Notes: generated by a model from the letters alone, not told the origin. DNA of 64,000 bases from Phycisphaerae bacterium (GCA_025924315.1 JAICIO010000018.1:1-64000), one strand, 5' to 3'. Shown: positions 33,445 to 42,665, counted from the first letter of the stretch. Program-made: numbers and translations.

Positions 33445-34434
33445 TTACGTCGAAGGCTTCGGCTTCTCCTTCACCGGCCGCGCGAGGAGCAGACCAAATT
33501 CATACAGCAGAATCAGCGGAATCATCAGCATAAACATCCCGGTCACCACATCCGGAATGATGAACGCCGACAGCACGCACAAGCCGAAGTAAATGAAGCG
33601 CCGCAGCGCCTTGAGCTGATCCAGATCCACGATGCCGATGCGCACCAGCGCCAGCACCACCAGCGGCATCTGAAACGACAGCCCAAACGCCAGCAGCATC
33701 TGCACGACCATGTCGATGTATTCCGGCAGCGTGATCACCTGCTGGATCAGCGACGAATCGCCGAAGCTCATGATGTGCGTCTCGCCGCCGAAGAAAAACT
33801 TCACCTGCAGATGCGCGGCGTCGATCCACATCTGCGTTTCGATCGGATGCTCCGGATCGGCGGGCAACACCGGGATGGTCATCACCGGTTGCGTCGTCGG
33901 CTCATTGATCACGTATCCCGGTATCTGCGGGATCTTGAGCGGCAGCGCGTTGCTAAACCGGAAAAAGAACTCGAGCGAGATCGGCAGCACGTAGAAGTAC
34001 AGGAAGAGCATCCCCACGATCAGCAGCACGATGCTGAGCGGCATGTATTTCGTGATGTACTTTCGTTCCGCTGGATAGAGTCCGGCGGCGACGAACTGCC
34101 ACAGCTGATAGAGAATCCACCACGACGACAGCGCCCCCGCGCTGATCAGGCTGATCTCGATGTACACCACGAACGGGTCCGCCGCCCGCATGTAGTTGAT
34201 GTGCGGGTTGATGTGCGCCCGCGCCATCGCGATGAACAACGGACGAACGAAGATGGCGAGCACCTGCTCGCCGAAGATAAAACAGATCACCGCCGCCGCA
34301 AAAAAGCCGAGGATCCCGAGGATCATCCGCATGCGGAGCTCCTCGAGGTGATCTCCGAGGGTCATGCGATAATCTTCCGGATCGCCGTGCGACTTCGAAG
34401 AAAAAGCCCGCGCCGCCGCGGTGAAAAAACTCAT
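33445..34434 (-). CDS. tatC: Sec-independent translocase TatC
   Basis: 329 residues from the ATG at 34434 (MSFFTAAAR), 7 bases after a TAAAAT -10-like word; an ATG three codons earlier is possible. TMTLGDHLEELRMRMILG is the conserved cytoplasmic start, and ERKYITKYMPLS and MPLVVLALVRIGIVDLDQL are also family marks. Six membrane segments are seen. There is a long extracytoplasmic insert of about 60 residues between segments 3 and 4 (NALPLKIPQIPGY to LQVKFFFGGETH), containing TTQPV. The Tat substrates in this window include the protein at 53779 and perhaps the DUF1501 protein. Confidence 0.92.
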   Translation of the reverse strand: MSFFTAAARAFSSKSHGDPEDYRMTLGDHLEELRMRMILGILGFFAAAVICFIFGEQVLAIFVRPLFIAMARAHINPHINYMRAADPFVVYIEISLISAGALSSWWILYQLWQFVAAGLYPAERKYITKYMPLSIVLLIVGMLFLYFYVLPISLEFFFRFSNALPLKIPQIPGYVINEPTTQPVMTIPVLPADPEHPIETQMWIDAAHLQVKFFFGGETHIMSFGDSSLIQQVITLPEYIDMVVQMLLAFGLSFQMPLVVLALVRIGIVDLDQLKALRRFIYFGLCVLSAFIIPDVVTGMFMLMIPLILLYEFGLLLARPVKEKPKPST

Positions 34435-34509
34435 GGCGGGCATTTTAGGGGAGGAGTCGCGTTCCGCACAGTGGACGCGCCCGTTCGGGAAGAGGCGCCT
34501 TGGGACCAG

Positions 34510-34657
34510 TCATCCTGAGAGCATGTGATCTTTTGGGTGGCGAGGGCATCTTGCCCTCGCCACCACGTTGAAAAAATCACACGCTCTGAGCGCAGCGAAG
34601 GATCTCGGGCTCTCACGCAACTTTCGCTCCCGAGATTCTTCGCTCCGCTCAGAATGA
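34510..34657. repeat. Composite D/C repeat, inverse orientation
   Basis: TCATCCTGAG...CTCAGAATGA forms the outer family D palindrome. At 34520-34585 a 66-bp unit with ends AGCATGTGATCTTTT / AAAAAATCACACGCT and a family C core sits between two CTGAG copies (34515-34519, 34586-34590). The same architecture lies in the opposite orientation at 52366-52553. Confidence 0.85.
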
Positions 34658-34679
34658 CGATGGCTCAAAAAGAATTCTA

Positions 34680-34716
34680 TTGACGATCGCTTTGTGTATT
34701 CCTACACTAATACACA
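34680..34716 (+). promoter_or_regulatory. Promoter and operator of the GntR-ABC operon
   Basis: TTGACG (34680-34685), a 17-base spacer, TACACT (34703-34708); the ATG begins at 34716, 7 bases on. The promoter overlaps an inverted repeat TGTGTATT / AATACACA (34693-34716), which has the form of a YtrA/GntR operator. It suggests autorepression and a leaderless message. Confidence 0.8.
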
Positions 34717-35108
34717 TGCCCGCGATATCGTTCCAGGTTTCAACCGCGTCCGGTATTCCCATCTACCGTCAGTTAATCGATCAGATCCGCGCCCAGATCG
34801 CCGGCGGGCGACTCGCTTCCGGACAGTTTCTGCCGTCCGTCCGGCAAGTGGCCGAAGAACTCGAAGTGAACCCGATGACCGTCTCCAAAGCCTACTCCCT
34901 GCTCGAGCGCGACGGACTCGTCGAGCTCGTGCGCGGGCAGGGAATGATGGTCAAAGCCTCGAGCAACGGCCTCGGCCAGAAAACGCGAAAACAGGTCCTG
35001 CTTCCGCTGCTCAAGCAGGTCGCCCATACCGCGCAGCAGCTCAATCTTTCGCCGCAGGATGTGCTGAACCAGCTCAAAACGCTGCTGGAGGAGAACACCC
35101 GTGACTGA
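34716..35108 (+). CDS. GntR-family repressor, YtrA type
   Basis: 130 residues from the ATG at 34716. The winged helix-turn-helix is complete: GIPIYRQLIDQIRAQIAGGRLASGQFLPSVRQVAEELEVNPMTVSKAYSLLERDG. The end (LLPLLKQVAHTAQQLNLSPQDVLNQLKTLL) is the short YtrA dimerisation tail. YtrA-type regulators repress an adjoining ABC transporter operon, as seen here. The ABC gene starts 8 bases before its stop. Confidence 0.9.
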   Translation: MPAISFQVSTASGIPIYRQLIDQIRAQIAGGRLASGQFLPSVRQVAEELEVNPMTVSKAYSLLERDGLVELVRGQGMMVKASSNGLGQKTRKQVLLPLLKQVAHTAQQLNLSPQDVLNQLKTLLEENTRD

Positions 35109-35982
35109 CGCACCGATTCGATTGCAAGAACTACAGAAGCACTACAGGAAAAAGGTGGTGCTCGACGGCGTGAACCTCGACATCCCCGCCGGCTCCGTCG
35201 TCGGCCTGCTCGGCAAAAACGGCGAGGGCAAAACGACGCTCATCAAGTGCGCCCTCGGGCTGATCGCCCCCACCGGCGGACGCTCCGAAGTCCTCGGCGA
35301 AAACAGCTGGCAGCTCACTGCCCAAACCAAGGCCCGGGTCGGCTACGTCCCGCAGATCGTGCAGCTGTATCCGTGGCTGACCGTTCGCCAGGCGATCGAC
35401 TACTTCGCCGCGTTCTATCCGAAGTGGAACGACCGTCTCGTCGGCGAGTTGCTGCGCGAATTCGAGGTCGACGCCAAGCAAAGAATCGCGGTCCTCTCCC
35501 TCGGCACGCTGCAAAAAATCGCGATCATCCTCGCCCTCGCGCACGAGCCGGAGTTGCTCATCCTCGATGAGCCCGCGGCCAGCCTCGATCCCGCCGCCCG
35601 TCGCGATTTCCTCAAAGCCCTGGTCGACATCGCCGTCGACGGAAAGCGCACGATCCTTTTCTCCACGCACATTACCTCCGACCTCGAGCGCGTCGCCGAT
35701 CGCGTCGCGATCCTTCGCAACGGCAAAATCGCCTACGACGGCGAGCTCGCGGACCTGAAGGAACAGGTCAAGCGCCTCCGCATCACCGCCCGCGCGCCAA
35801 TCGCCCCCGGCTTCACGATCCCCGGCGGGTTCCGCTCGCGCATCGAAGGCAACGAAGCGCTCATCAGCGTGCGCGAAGCATCCCCCGAACTCCTCAGCAG
35901 CATCGAATCCCAGCTCGAAGCCCGCGTCCGCGTGGAAGATCTGAACCTCGAAGACATCTTCCTGGAGATGCATCATGATTAG
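35101..35982 (+). CDS. ABC transporter ATP-binding protein
   Basis: 293 residues from GTG. Walker A GKNGEGKT at 38-45, the Q-loop region near 85, Walker B LLILDEPAASLDP near 155 and the H-loop His (FSTHITSDLE). The signature reads LSLGTLQKI instead of LSGGQ, as is common in YtrB/BcrA-like ATPases. A C-terminal extension of about 70 residues follows. It overlaps the repressor and permease genes, so all three are one operon. The cargo may be an antibiotic or lipid. Confidence 0.92.
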   Translation: MTDAPIRLQELQKHYRKKVVLDGVNLDIPAGSVVGLLGKNGEGKTTLIKCALGLIAPTGGRSEVLGENSWQLTAQTKARVGYVPQIVQLYPWLTVRQAIDYFAAFYPKWNDRLVGELLREFEVDAKQRIAVLSLGTLQKIAIILALAHEPELLILDEPAASLDPAARRDFLKALVDIAVDGKRTILFSTHITSDLERVADRVAILRNGKIAYDGELADLKEQVKRLRITARAPIAPGFTIPGGFRSRIEGNEALISVREASPELLSSIESQLEARVRVEDLNLEDIFLEMHHD

Positions 35983-37378
35983 CCTCTACGCGCGCATCGC
36001 CGGGAACTATTTCAAGCCGCTCGCCTTTCGGATCGCGTACTGCCTCATCGCACTCGTCGCGCTGCTGGCAGCGTGGCGGCAGGCGGTGGCGCACGATCTC
36101 TCCGACCTTTTCCCTCCGCCCGTGCTGGGCTTCTTCGTCTTCCTCGCGACTGTGATCCTTGCGGACATGGGCATTCTCTACCTGAAAGAACAGATCGCGA
36201 CGTGGCAATCGTCGCTCGTTCCGCACTATCGCCGGCCGCACCTGATCGTTGGCGCGGTCTTTGTGGCGATCGCGCTGTGCGGAATTCCTGTGCTCGTCAA
36301 CGAGATCGTACGGCTGGAACTTTTCCCGCTGATCGCGCTGTGCGCTGTCGGCGCGAGCCTCGCGGGCTGGCTCATGTACGATCCGTCGATCAAAACGCTC
36401 CTGATTTTCTTCGCCGCGCTCGCTTTTGTGTGCTTCCCTGAGGTGCAACACAGATTGAGCCTGATGATGGCCTATCCGGTTGCTTACATCCGGCTCATCG
36501 CACTGTTGCTTGCGGGATCGATCGCGCTGTTTGGCTGGATCTGGTGGCAACTGGCGCGCTTGCGCGAGGATATGCCGCAATACCGCACGATCGTGCCCGG
36601 GTCGAAGCACCGAGCCATGACCGAGGTTCGCGGGGCAGCTCAGGGCGGCGCGCTCGACATCATGGCCGGCCTCATCGCACGCTATCCCGGGTGGCGAATC
36701 TCCCCGCGTTACGGCGATCCGCTCGACTCTTTCCTCGCCCGCGTCTCGCACCGCCGCGTCGTCACCGCCGGCGGATGGATTCCTTGGCGGCTGGGCGTGC
36801 TCTGGTCGCTCGCGCTGCTGCTCATGCTCATCTGTATCAACTTCGCATTCGACGCGAATCACCGCATGAAATTCGCCGACATCGCGCCGATCGTGTTTGT
36901 CGTTTCGATGCCGGCAGCGCCGATCATTACCTCGAGCTTATGGATGCGGCGCGCGTCAATGCTGCCTTATGAGATGACGCTGCCCGCGTCACGCCGCTCC
37001 TTCATCCGCGAAACGATGGCGTCACTTGTCTGGGACTACCTTTCCTGCTGGGCGGGCGCGTACGTCAGTTCACTGGCACTTCTCTTCGCGACGAGTCAGT
37101 TGGGCCACGACGGCCTATTCGAGATCCTCGCGTGGAACGCTTTCTTTTTCTCCGGCCAGGTGGCCGCACTCTCAATCATCGCCTGGACCCTGCGGTTCCG
37201 ATCCTCGACCCTCTCCATTTTCATTATGGTCGTCGGGTCCGCGCTGACACTTCCGATCCTCGTGGGGATAGCACACGGACGGCTGAACTATGGGTTGACG
37301 ATCCCGATCTACCTGATCGGCGGATTCGCTGTGCTCTTCGACGCGTATCGACGATGGTTGCGCGTGAACTTCGAGTAA
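35975..37378 (+). CDS. ABC transporter membrane protein
   Basis: 467 residues with about 11-12 membrane segments in two groups (1-190 and 275-460), separated by a basic cytoplasmic stretch. The ATG lies in the last bases of the ATPase gene (CATCATGATTAG). It is the expected permease of the YtrABC-like operon. No closer family was recognised. Confidence 0.8.
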   Translation: MISLYARIAGNYFKPLAFRIAYCLIALVALLAAWRQAVAHDLSDLFPPPVLGFFVFLATVILADMGILYLKEQIATWQSSLVPHYRRPHLIVGAVFVAIALCGIPVLVNEIVRLELFPLIALCAVGASLAGWLMYDPSIKTLLIFFAALAFVCFPEVQHRLSLMMAYPVAYIRLIALLLAGSIALFGWIWWQLARLREDMPQYRTIVPGSKHRAMTEVRGAAQGGALDIMAGLIARYPGWRISPRYGDPLDSFLARVSHRRVVTAGGWIPWRLGVLWSLALLLMLICINFAFDANHRMKFADIAPIVFVVSMPAAPIITSSLWMRRASMLPYEMTLPASRRSFIRETMASLVWDYLSCWAGAYVSSLALLFATSQLGHDGLFEILAWNAFFFSGQVAALSIIAWTLRFRSSTLSIFIMVVGSALTLPILVGIAHGRLNYGLTIPIYLIGGFAVLFDAYRRWLRVNFE

Positions 37379-37393
37379 CGCCAGTGCGCAATT

Positions 37394-37467
37394 GTAGGGT
37401 CCGCTTCAGCGGACTGGTTGCTCTCACCGCTGAAAAGCAATAACCGGTCCGCTGAAGCGGACCCTAC
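37394..37467. repeat. Family A palindrome
   Basis: GTAGGGTCCGCTTCAGCGGA, loop, then the inverse ending CCCTAC. It follows the ABC operon. Confidence 0.85.
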
Positions 37468-37504
37468 AGTGACATGGTCGCGCGCTCGCCTTACGATCCG
37501 CCGC

Positions 37505-38584
37505 ATGAAACGCTTCATGTGGATCGCTGTCATCGTTCTCCTGTTCGCACCGTTCTCCTTCGCCGCGGGAAATAAAGTTACCTTCGATGATCAAGGCGTC
37601 ATCCAAGTCAATGGCAAGCCGTTCTTCCCGATCGGCATCTGGGTGTATCAGCTCAATCCGGAGGTGATTGCGGAGATCAACGAGCGGCGTTTCAACACGA
37701 TCGTCGGCAATGGTTTCGGTCCCGAAGCGATGGATGGAATTCATGGCATGGGGATGATGGCGATTCCGTTCGCGACGAAGGACTTTCTCGCCAAGTCGAT
37801 CAATCATTCCGCCCTGCTCATGTGGTATCTCACCGACGAGCCCGAAGGCCACAACATGGACCCGGCGGCGCTGAAGAAGGAATACGACCGCGTGAAGGCG
37901 ATCGACGGGAACCATCCGCTCGGCGTGGACATGTACCTCTTCACCGCGATCGCGCAATACAAGGACGCCGCCGACTACACGATGACGGATGTTTATCCCG
38001 TCACCAAAAATCGTGACGTGCCGCTCAAGAACGTCGGCGTGCACATGGACGAAGCACGCCGCGTGCACGGCGCAAACTGGCCGCATCTGTCTTTCATCCA
38101 GACCTTCGGTGGCGAGAAAACGGATAACGGAAAATGGGCCCAGCCCACGCCCGCGGAAGTGCGTTGCATGACGTTCATCGCACTCGCGCATCGAGCGAAC
38201 GGTATTCTCTACTTCTCCTATTGGCCGCAGGCGCCCGAAACGTGGCAATCGATCGGCAAACTAAACCGCGATATAGAGCAGATCGTCCCGTGGCTGATCG
38301 CGCCCGGCGGAAAGGAAATCGCCGCTAAATCTTCCGAAGCCGCGATCGAAATCCGCGCGCGAAAGATCGGCGAGAGCTGGCTGATCATCGCGGTGAATAC
38401 CGAACGGAAATGGCATCGCGACGTTACGCTAAGCGTCGAATCGCTTCCCGATCAAGCGCTTCACATGGCGTACGAAAATCGCGAAATCAAACCTTCCGCC
38501 GGGAAGTGGGTCGAATCGTTTGCGCCGATGGAGGAAAAGGTTTACCTGCTGGGCGCCGAACCAGACGTGAACACAGCAAAGTAG
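37505..38584 (+). CDS. Secreted TIM-barrel glycoside hydrolase-like protein
   Basis: 359 residues from the ATG at 37505 with signal peptide (IAVIVLLFAPFSFAAG); the reading from 37418 is repeat-derived. NGKPFFPIGIWVYQLNPEV and MWYLTDEPEGH (near 115) are the GH-A-type start and acid/base (DEP in place of NEP). WPHLSFIQTFGGE lies near the place of a nucleophile, though no clear second Glu is visible. A small C-terminal sandwich follows. Specificity unknown; it may be inactive as a retaining enzyme. Confidence 0.75.
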   Translation: MKRFMWIAVIVLLFAPFSFAAGNKVTFDDQGVIQVNGKPFFPIGIWVYQLNPEVIAEINERRFNTIVGNGFGPEAMDGIHGMGMMAIPFATKDFLAKSINHSALLMWYLTDEPEGHNMDPAALKKEYDRVKAIDGNHPLGVDMYLFTAIAQYKDAADYTMTDVYPVTKNRDVPLKNVGVHMDEARRVHGANWPHLSFIQTFGGEKTDNGKWAQPTPAEVRCMTFIALAHRANGILYFSYWPQAPETWQSIGKLNRDIEQIVPWLIAPGGKEIAAKSSEAAIEIRARKIGESWLIIAVNTERKWHRDVTLSVESLPDQALHMAYENREIKPSAGKWVESFAPMEEKVYLLGAEPDVNTAK

Positions 38585-38612
38585 CGGGTCTTACTTCTAC
38601 ATGGGAGCAGCT

Positions 38613-39353
38613 ATGATCAGAGGCTTGATCGCCGTTGCGTTTTGCGCGCTCGTGCTGGGTTGTGCCGCAACCGGATACATCGACAAAGATGAGACGGGTT
38701 CCGTGTCCGCCGCGGACGTCGCTCCCGCACAGACGCTGCAGGAATCGCTCTTCAAAGAAGACACGAAGGTCATCAGCAACGAAGACTTCGCGAAGATTCT
38801 CGCCGCCAACGTCCGCATCCCCGACAACAGTCATCTTGCCGTCGTTCGCTTCGGGCAGCTGCCGTATTGGTGGGGATGGTCAGAGAACTTCGTGCGGATG
38901 AACCAGCAGATCGACGACGATTTTCTCAATCGCCTCAAGCAGAGTCCGCATCTGCGGAAGGTGTCGTATCTGCCGTCGCTCGTCACGCCGAAGGAGATGA
39001 CGATTCCGTATCTACGCCAGGCGGCCGCGCGATTCCAGGCGGATGCGCTGCTCATCTACCGCACCTCGACACGGACGTACGATTCGCAAAAGTGGTTCAA
39101 GAAGGATGAGAGCAAGGCGTACTGCACGGTGGAAGCCATCCTGCTCGACACGCGGACGGGTGTTGTGCCCTTCAGCACGGTGGTGACGGAGTTTTATTCG
39201 ACGCAACGGTCGTCCAGTGATTCTGATATCTCCGAAACAAGTGCGAAGGCGGAACAGGCAGCGATCGCGAAGGCGTGGATGAATTTAGCGGATCAGACGG
39301 TGGATTTTTTAGCGAAGCCGGCGACGACACACGGGTCTACTCCCTCTCCCTGA
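38613..39353 (+). CDS. Lipoprotein ending in a repeat
   Basis: 246 residues from the ATG at 38613 (GGGAG five bases upstream). The lipobox is LVLGC with Cys17. The domain contains VRIPDNSHLAVVRFGQLPYWWGW, then an alpha/beta region (YLRQAAARFQADALLIYRTSTRTYD, VEAILLDTRTGVVPFSTVVTEF). The last residues (STPSP) and the stop codon come from a family E repeat, so the original C-terminus was probably replaced. Function unknown. Confidence 0.75.
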   Translation: MIRGLIAVAFCALVLGCAATGYIDKDETGSVSAADVAPAQTLQESLFKEDTKVISNEDFAKILAANVRIPDNSHLAVVRFGQLPYWWGWSENFVRMNQQIDDDFLNRLKQSPHLRKVSYLPSLVTPKEMTIPYLRQAAARFQADALLIYRTSTRTYDSQKWFKKDESKAYCTVEAILLDTRTGVVPFSTVVTEFYSTQRSSSDSDISETSAKAEQAAIAKAWMNLADQTVDFLAKPATTHGSTPSP

Positions 39354-39586
39354 AAGGGAGAGGGTGGGGGTGAGGGTGAAGCATGAGAGCTGAATAGTCT
39401 CATTTTCTATGATCGCGCTGGCGTCATCCTGAGCGCAGCGAAGGATCTCGGGATCGAGGATGACCCTCGACATCGAGATGCTTCGCTGCGCTCAGGATGA
39501 CTGCTACGCGTAACGCGAGCGCCGCGCGGCGCGTACTCCCACGCTCGACCCTCACCCTCACCCTCTCCCTTTCAGGGAGAGGGGAT
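39341..39586. repeat. Family E arms enclosing a family D palindrome
   Basis: TCCCTCTCCCTGAAAGGGAG + AGGGTGGGGGTGAGGGTG on the left (39341-39378) is inverted at 39549-39586. Between them lies a complete family D unit, 39424-39500. Confidence 0.85.
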
Positions 39587-39598
39587 CAGACAAATCCC

Positions 39599-42436
39599 TC
39601 ACGCCGCTTTCTTTTGCGGCGTTGACTGCTGCGTCGCGGGTTTGCGCTGGGAGGGCATGGGCATTACCTCGACCTCACCCAACTTTTCCAGCTGCGACTT
39701 CACTTCGCTCGCGGGGGCGACCACGACGATCGTCATTGCATCCGGATTCACGTACTTGTCCATCACATCCTTCACCTGTTCGGCTGTTACCTGCGCGATT
39801 CGCGCGGGGTACTTGTCGTAGTAGTCGATGGGATAATCGTTCAGGATGCCCTCGACCCGCCGGCCGGCTTGCTGGTCGATCGTCTGCATCTCCATTGCCA
39901 TTCCACCGGCGACGCGCATCTGGGCGTCCTTCAGTTCCTTGTCCGTCACGTTTTTCGCTCGCATGTCGCCCAAGACTTTGAAGATCGCGTCGATCGTGTC
40001 GGCCGTCGTTTCGAACTTCGTATCGGTCTGCGTGACGAACGCTCCACCGTGGCGATCCGGCGTGAAGTAGCCGAACACGCCATACACATAGCCTTTCTCG
40101 GCGCGAACGTATTTGCCGAGGCGCGAATCAATGCCGTCGCTCAGGATTCGGCCCGCGACGGAGCCGGCGAATTTGTCCTCGTCGTGGATGTCGAACGCGC
40201 GGATGCCCATCTCGATCGTGCTCTGCTTACCCTCGGTGTTGTCCACCAGAATGATGTGCCGCTTCTTCGCCGCCGGAGGTAGCGTGTAATCGACCGGCGG
40301 AAGATCGCCGCTCGCTTTCCAGCCGTCGAGCATCTTCTCCGCCAGCGCCTTCCCCTGTTCGGGCGAGACGTCGCCGCTGATCATGAAGATCGCATCCTTC
40401 GGCGAGAAAACCGTCTTGTAGTAATTCTTCACATCGTCGAGCGTGATTGCGCCGAGAGTTTGCACCGTGGTGTAACGCCCGAGCGGCGAGTCGCCATAGA
40501 GCGCGAAGTTTAATTCGCGACTGGCGACCGGATTCGGATGCGCCAGCCGATCATTCAGCTCGGCGATGCTCTGGTCCATCAACTTTTTGAATTCGTCCTC
40601 CGGGAACGTCGGCTCAAGCAGAACCTGCCGCGAGCGCTCGATCGCGTGATCGAGCTGATCAGTCGTGCAGCTTCCGGTGAGACGCATGAAGTCTCCGCCG
40701 TCGCTTACGCCAATGTCGATGCTGCGCGATTCAAGGTCGTTGCTGAGCTGCTCGTACGTCATCCCCTTGACGCCGCGCATGAGCATCGCGGCGGTGATGC
40801 CGGCGAGGCCCTGTTTCTCAGCCGGCACGAGATTCGCGCCGCGGCGCATCGTCAGGCTCCAGTCGACCAGCGGGAGGCGATGATCGGGCATCACGATGAC
40901 CTTCACGCCGTTCACATCGCTGCTGACGCCTTTCTCAAAGGGCGGGGTCTTGGCGATGTCGGAAATCGGCGGTTTCGTCGGATAATCCTTCGGGAATTCG
41001 ACGACGCGCGGCGTAATCGGCGCGGTCGACGGCGCGACGGGCGCGGCCTTCACCGCGGCGGCCTGCGTCGCGGCGGCTTTTGCGTGCTCGCCTTTCGGGT
41101 CGGGAATGATGTAGAGCGTGCTCGACTCATTCGGCGCGAGGTACTTCTTCGCCATCGCCTGCACTCCGGCAGTCGTCACCGCGTTGAAGTTGTCCATCGC
41201 GGTGTTCACGCGATTGGCATCTTTGCCGAACACGGACTCTTCACCCAGAATCGTCGCGACATCGGTCGCGGTTTTGCGGCCATTGATGATGCTCGTGCGC
41301 ATCTGCGTTTTCGCCTTGGCGAGCTCGTCCTCAGTCACGCCTTTGTCGCGCACTTCCGCGACGACGCGATTCAGTTCTTTCTCCACGTCATCGGTGTTCT
41401 TTTCCGGCAGCACTTTCGCATCGATGATGAAAATGCCGTTGTCCTCAAGCTGCCATTCGCCGGCGCTCGTTTCCATCGCGAGCGGAGATTTCGAATTGAC
41501 CAGCGCCTGATCGAGTCGGCTCGTGTTTCCGCTGCCGAGAATCATGCCGAGCAGCGTGAGGGCGTAGTGATCCTTGTCGGTGTACTGCGGCGTGTGCCAG
41601 CCGATCACGATCGCGGGAAGCGGCACGCGCTGATACTGCACTTCGCGGCGCGGTTCGGTTTGCGGCGGTTCCGTGACGTTCGGGCGCACCGGCTTCTCCG
41701 CGGCGGCGGGGATCCAGCCGAAGTATTCGCGAACCATTTTCTTGGTCTGATCGACGTCGATGTTGCCGGCGATCACCAGCGTCGCATTGTCCGGCGTGTA
41801 CCACTTGTTGAAGAAGCTCTGCAATTCGCTCGGCCGGGCGCGGAGCAGGTCGCCCATGTCACCGATCGGCGTCCAGCGATAGTTGCTTTTCAGGAACGAG
41901 AGCTTCAGGAAATCCTGCATCTGCGTTCCGTACGGCTGGTTCATGTTCCGCATGCGCCACTCTTCCGCGACGACGAGACGCTCGGTGCGATAGATGTCCG
42001 CGGAGACTTTAAAGCTCGCCATGCGATCTGCTTCGAGCCACAACACCATCTCCAGCTGATTCGAGGGAACGGTGTTCACGTACGTCGTCTGATCGAAGCT
42101 CGTGAACGCGTTGGACATTCCGCCGACGGTGCCGACGAGCTTCATGTGCTCTTCGGGCTTCACGTGCGCCGATCCGCGAAACATCATGTGCTCGAACATG
42201 TGGGCGAAGCCCTGCCGGTCGGGCCGCTCGTCGGAGGAACCGACGTGATAGAGTACGCGCACGTGCACGACCGGCGATTCCTTCAGCGGCGCGTAGATCA
42301 CATGCAGGCCGTTCTCGAGCGTCTCTTCCTGAAATTGAACCGGAGCGATGTCGGATTTTTCCGCCGCCTGCGCTTGTGCGACGAGGAAAACGAAAACGAA
42401 CATTAATGCGGGGACGAAGCGCCGGAAATTCGGCAT
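39599..42436 (-). CDS. Two-domain M16 zinc peptidase
   Basis: 945 residues with signal peptide (RRFVPALMFVFVFLVAQAQAA). The first M16 domain has the inverted zinc motif HMFEH near residue 81 and the distant Glu around 155 (VVAEEWR). The second domain (from about 510) lacks the motif, as usual for the structural half. The two halves form the clamshell seen in pitrilysin and its relatives. Envelope-located, peptide-degrading. The end of the coding region is just outside the family E repeat. Confidence 0.92.
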   Translation of the reverse strand: MPNFRRFVPALMFVFVFLVAQAQAAEKSDIAPVQFQEETLENGLHVIYAPLKESPVVHVRVLYHVGSSDERPDRQGFAHMFEHMMFRGSAHVKPEEHMKLVGTVGGMSNAFTSFDQTTYVNTVPSNQLEMVLWLEADRMASFKVSADIYRTERLVVAEEWRMRNMNQPYGTQMQDFLKLSFLKSNYRWTPIGDMGDLLRARPSELQSFFNKWYTPDNATLVIAGNIDVDQTKKMVREYFGWIPAAAEKPVRPNVTEPPQTEPRREVQYQRVPLPAIVIGWHTPQYTDKDHYALTLLGMILGSGNTSRLDQALVNSKSPLAMETSAGEWQLEDNGIFIIDAKVLPEKNTDDVEKELNRVVAEVRDKGVTEDELAKAKTQMRTSIINGRKTATDVATILGEESVFGKDANRVNTAMDNFNAVTTAGVQAMAKKYLAPNESSTLYIIPDPKGEHAKAAATQAAAVKAAPVAPSTAPITPRVVEFPKDYPTKPPISDIAKTPPFEKGVSSDVNGVKVIVMPDHRLPLVDWSLTMRRGANLVPAEKQGLAGITAAMLMRGVKGMTYEQLSNDLESRSIDIGVSDGGDFMRLTGSCTTDQLDHAIERSRQVLLEPTFPEDEFKKLMDQSIAELNDRLAHPNPVASRELNFALYGDSPLGRYTTVQTLGAITLDDVKNYYKTVFSPKDAIFMISGDVSPEQGKALAEKMLDGWKASGDLPPVDYTLPPAAKKRHIILVDNTEGKQSTIEMGIRAFDIHDEDKFAGSVAGRILSDGIDSRLGKYVRAEKGYVYGVFGYFTPDRHGGAFVTQTDTKFETTADTIDAIFKVLGDMRAKNVTDKELKDAQMRVAGGMAMEMQTIDQQAGRRVEGILNDYPIDYYDKYPARIAQVTAEQVKDVMDKYVNPDAMTIVVVAPASEVKSQLEKLGEVEVMPMPSQRKPATQQSTPQKKAA

Positions 42437-42539
42437 GAGATTTCTCCTTAGGCCGTTGCGCTAAATGCCTGTTCTAACTACACTCGCGCAGCGCTCGAAA
42501 GTTACGCATCGAGCAAGCTCTGGCAAGGCCACCAAAGAC

Positions 42540-42655
42540 TTATTGCCCACGAATCGCACGAATGCATGCGAATCCGAACCGAATTCACTCGTGGAGATTC
42601 GTGCGATTCGTGGGCAATTCCGATCTGTGTTCATCCGTGTTCATCTGTGGTTTCC
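42540..42655. repeat. Family F clusters upstream of mdh
   Basis: CCCACGAATCGCACGAATGC is mirrored by GAGATTCGTGCGATTCGTGG; then GTTCATCCGT and GTTCATCTGT run with a period of 10 bases. Confidence 0.8.
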
Positions 42656-42665
42656 TTTTGCCGCG

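Noticed and set aside
40538-42406. 622-codon plus-strand frame opposite the M16 peptidase
   Set aside because: Antisense shadow of a gene with clear zinc motif on the minus strand.
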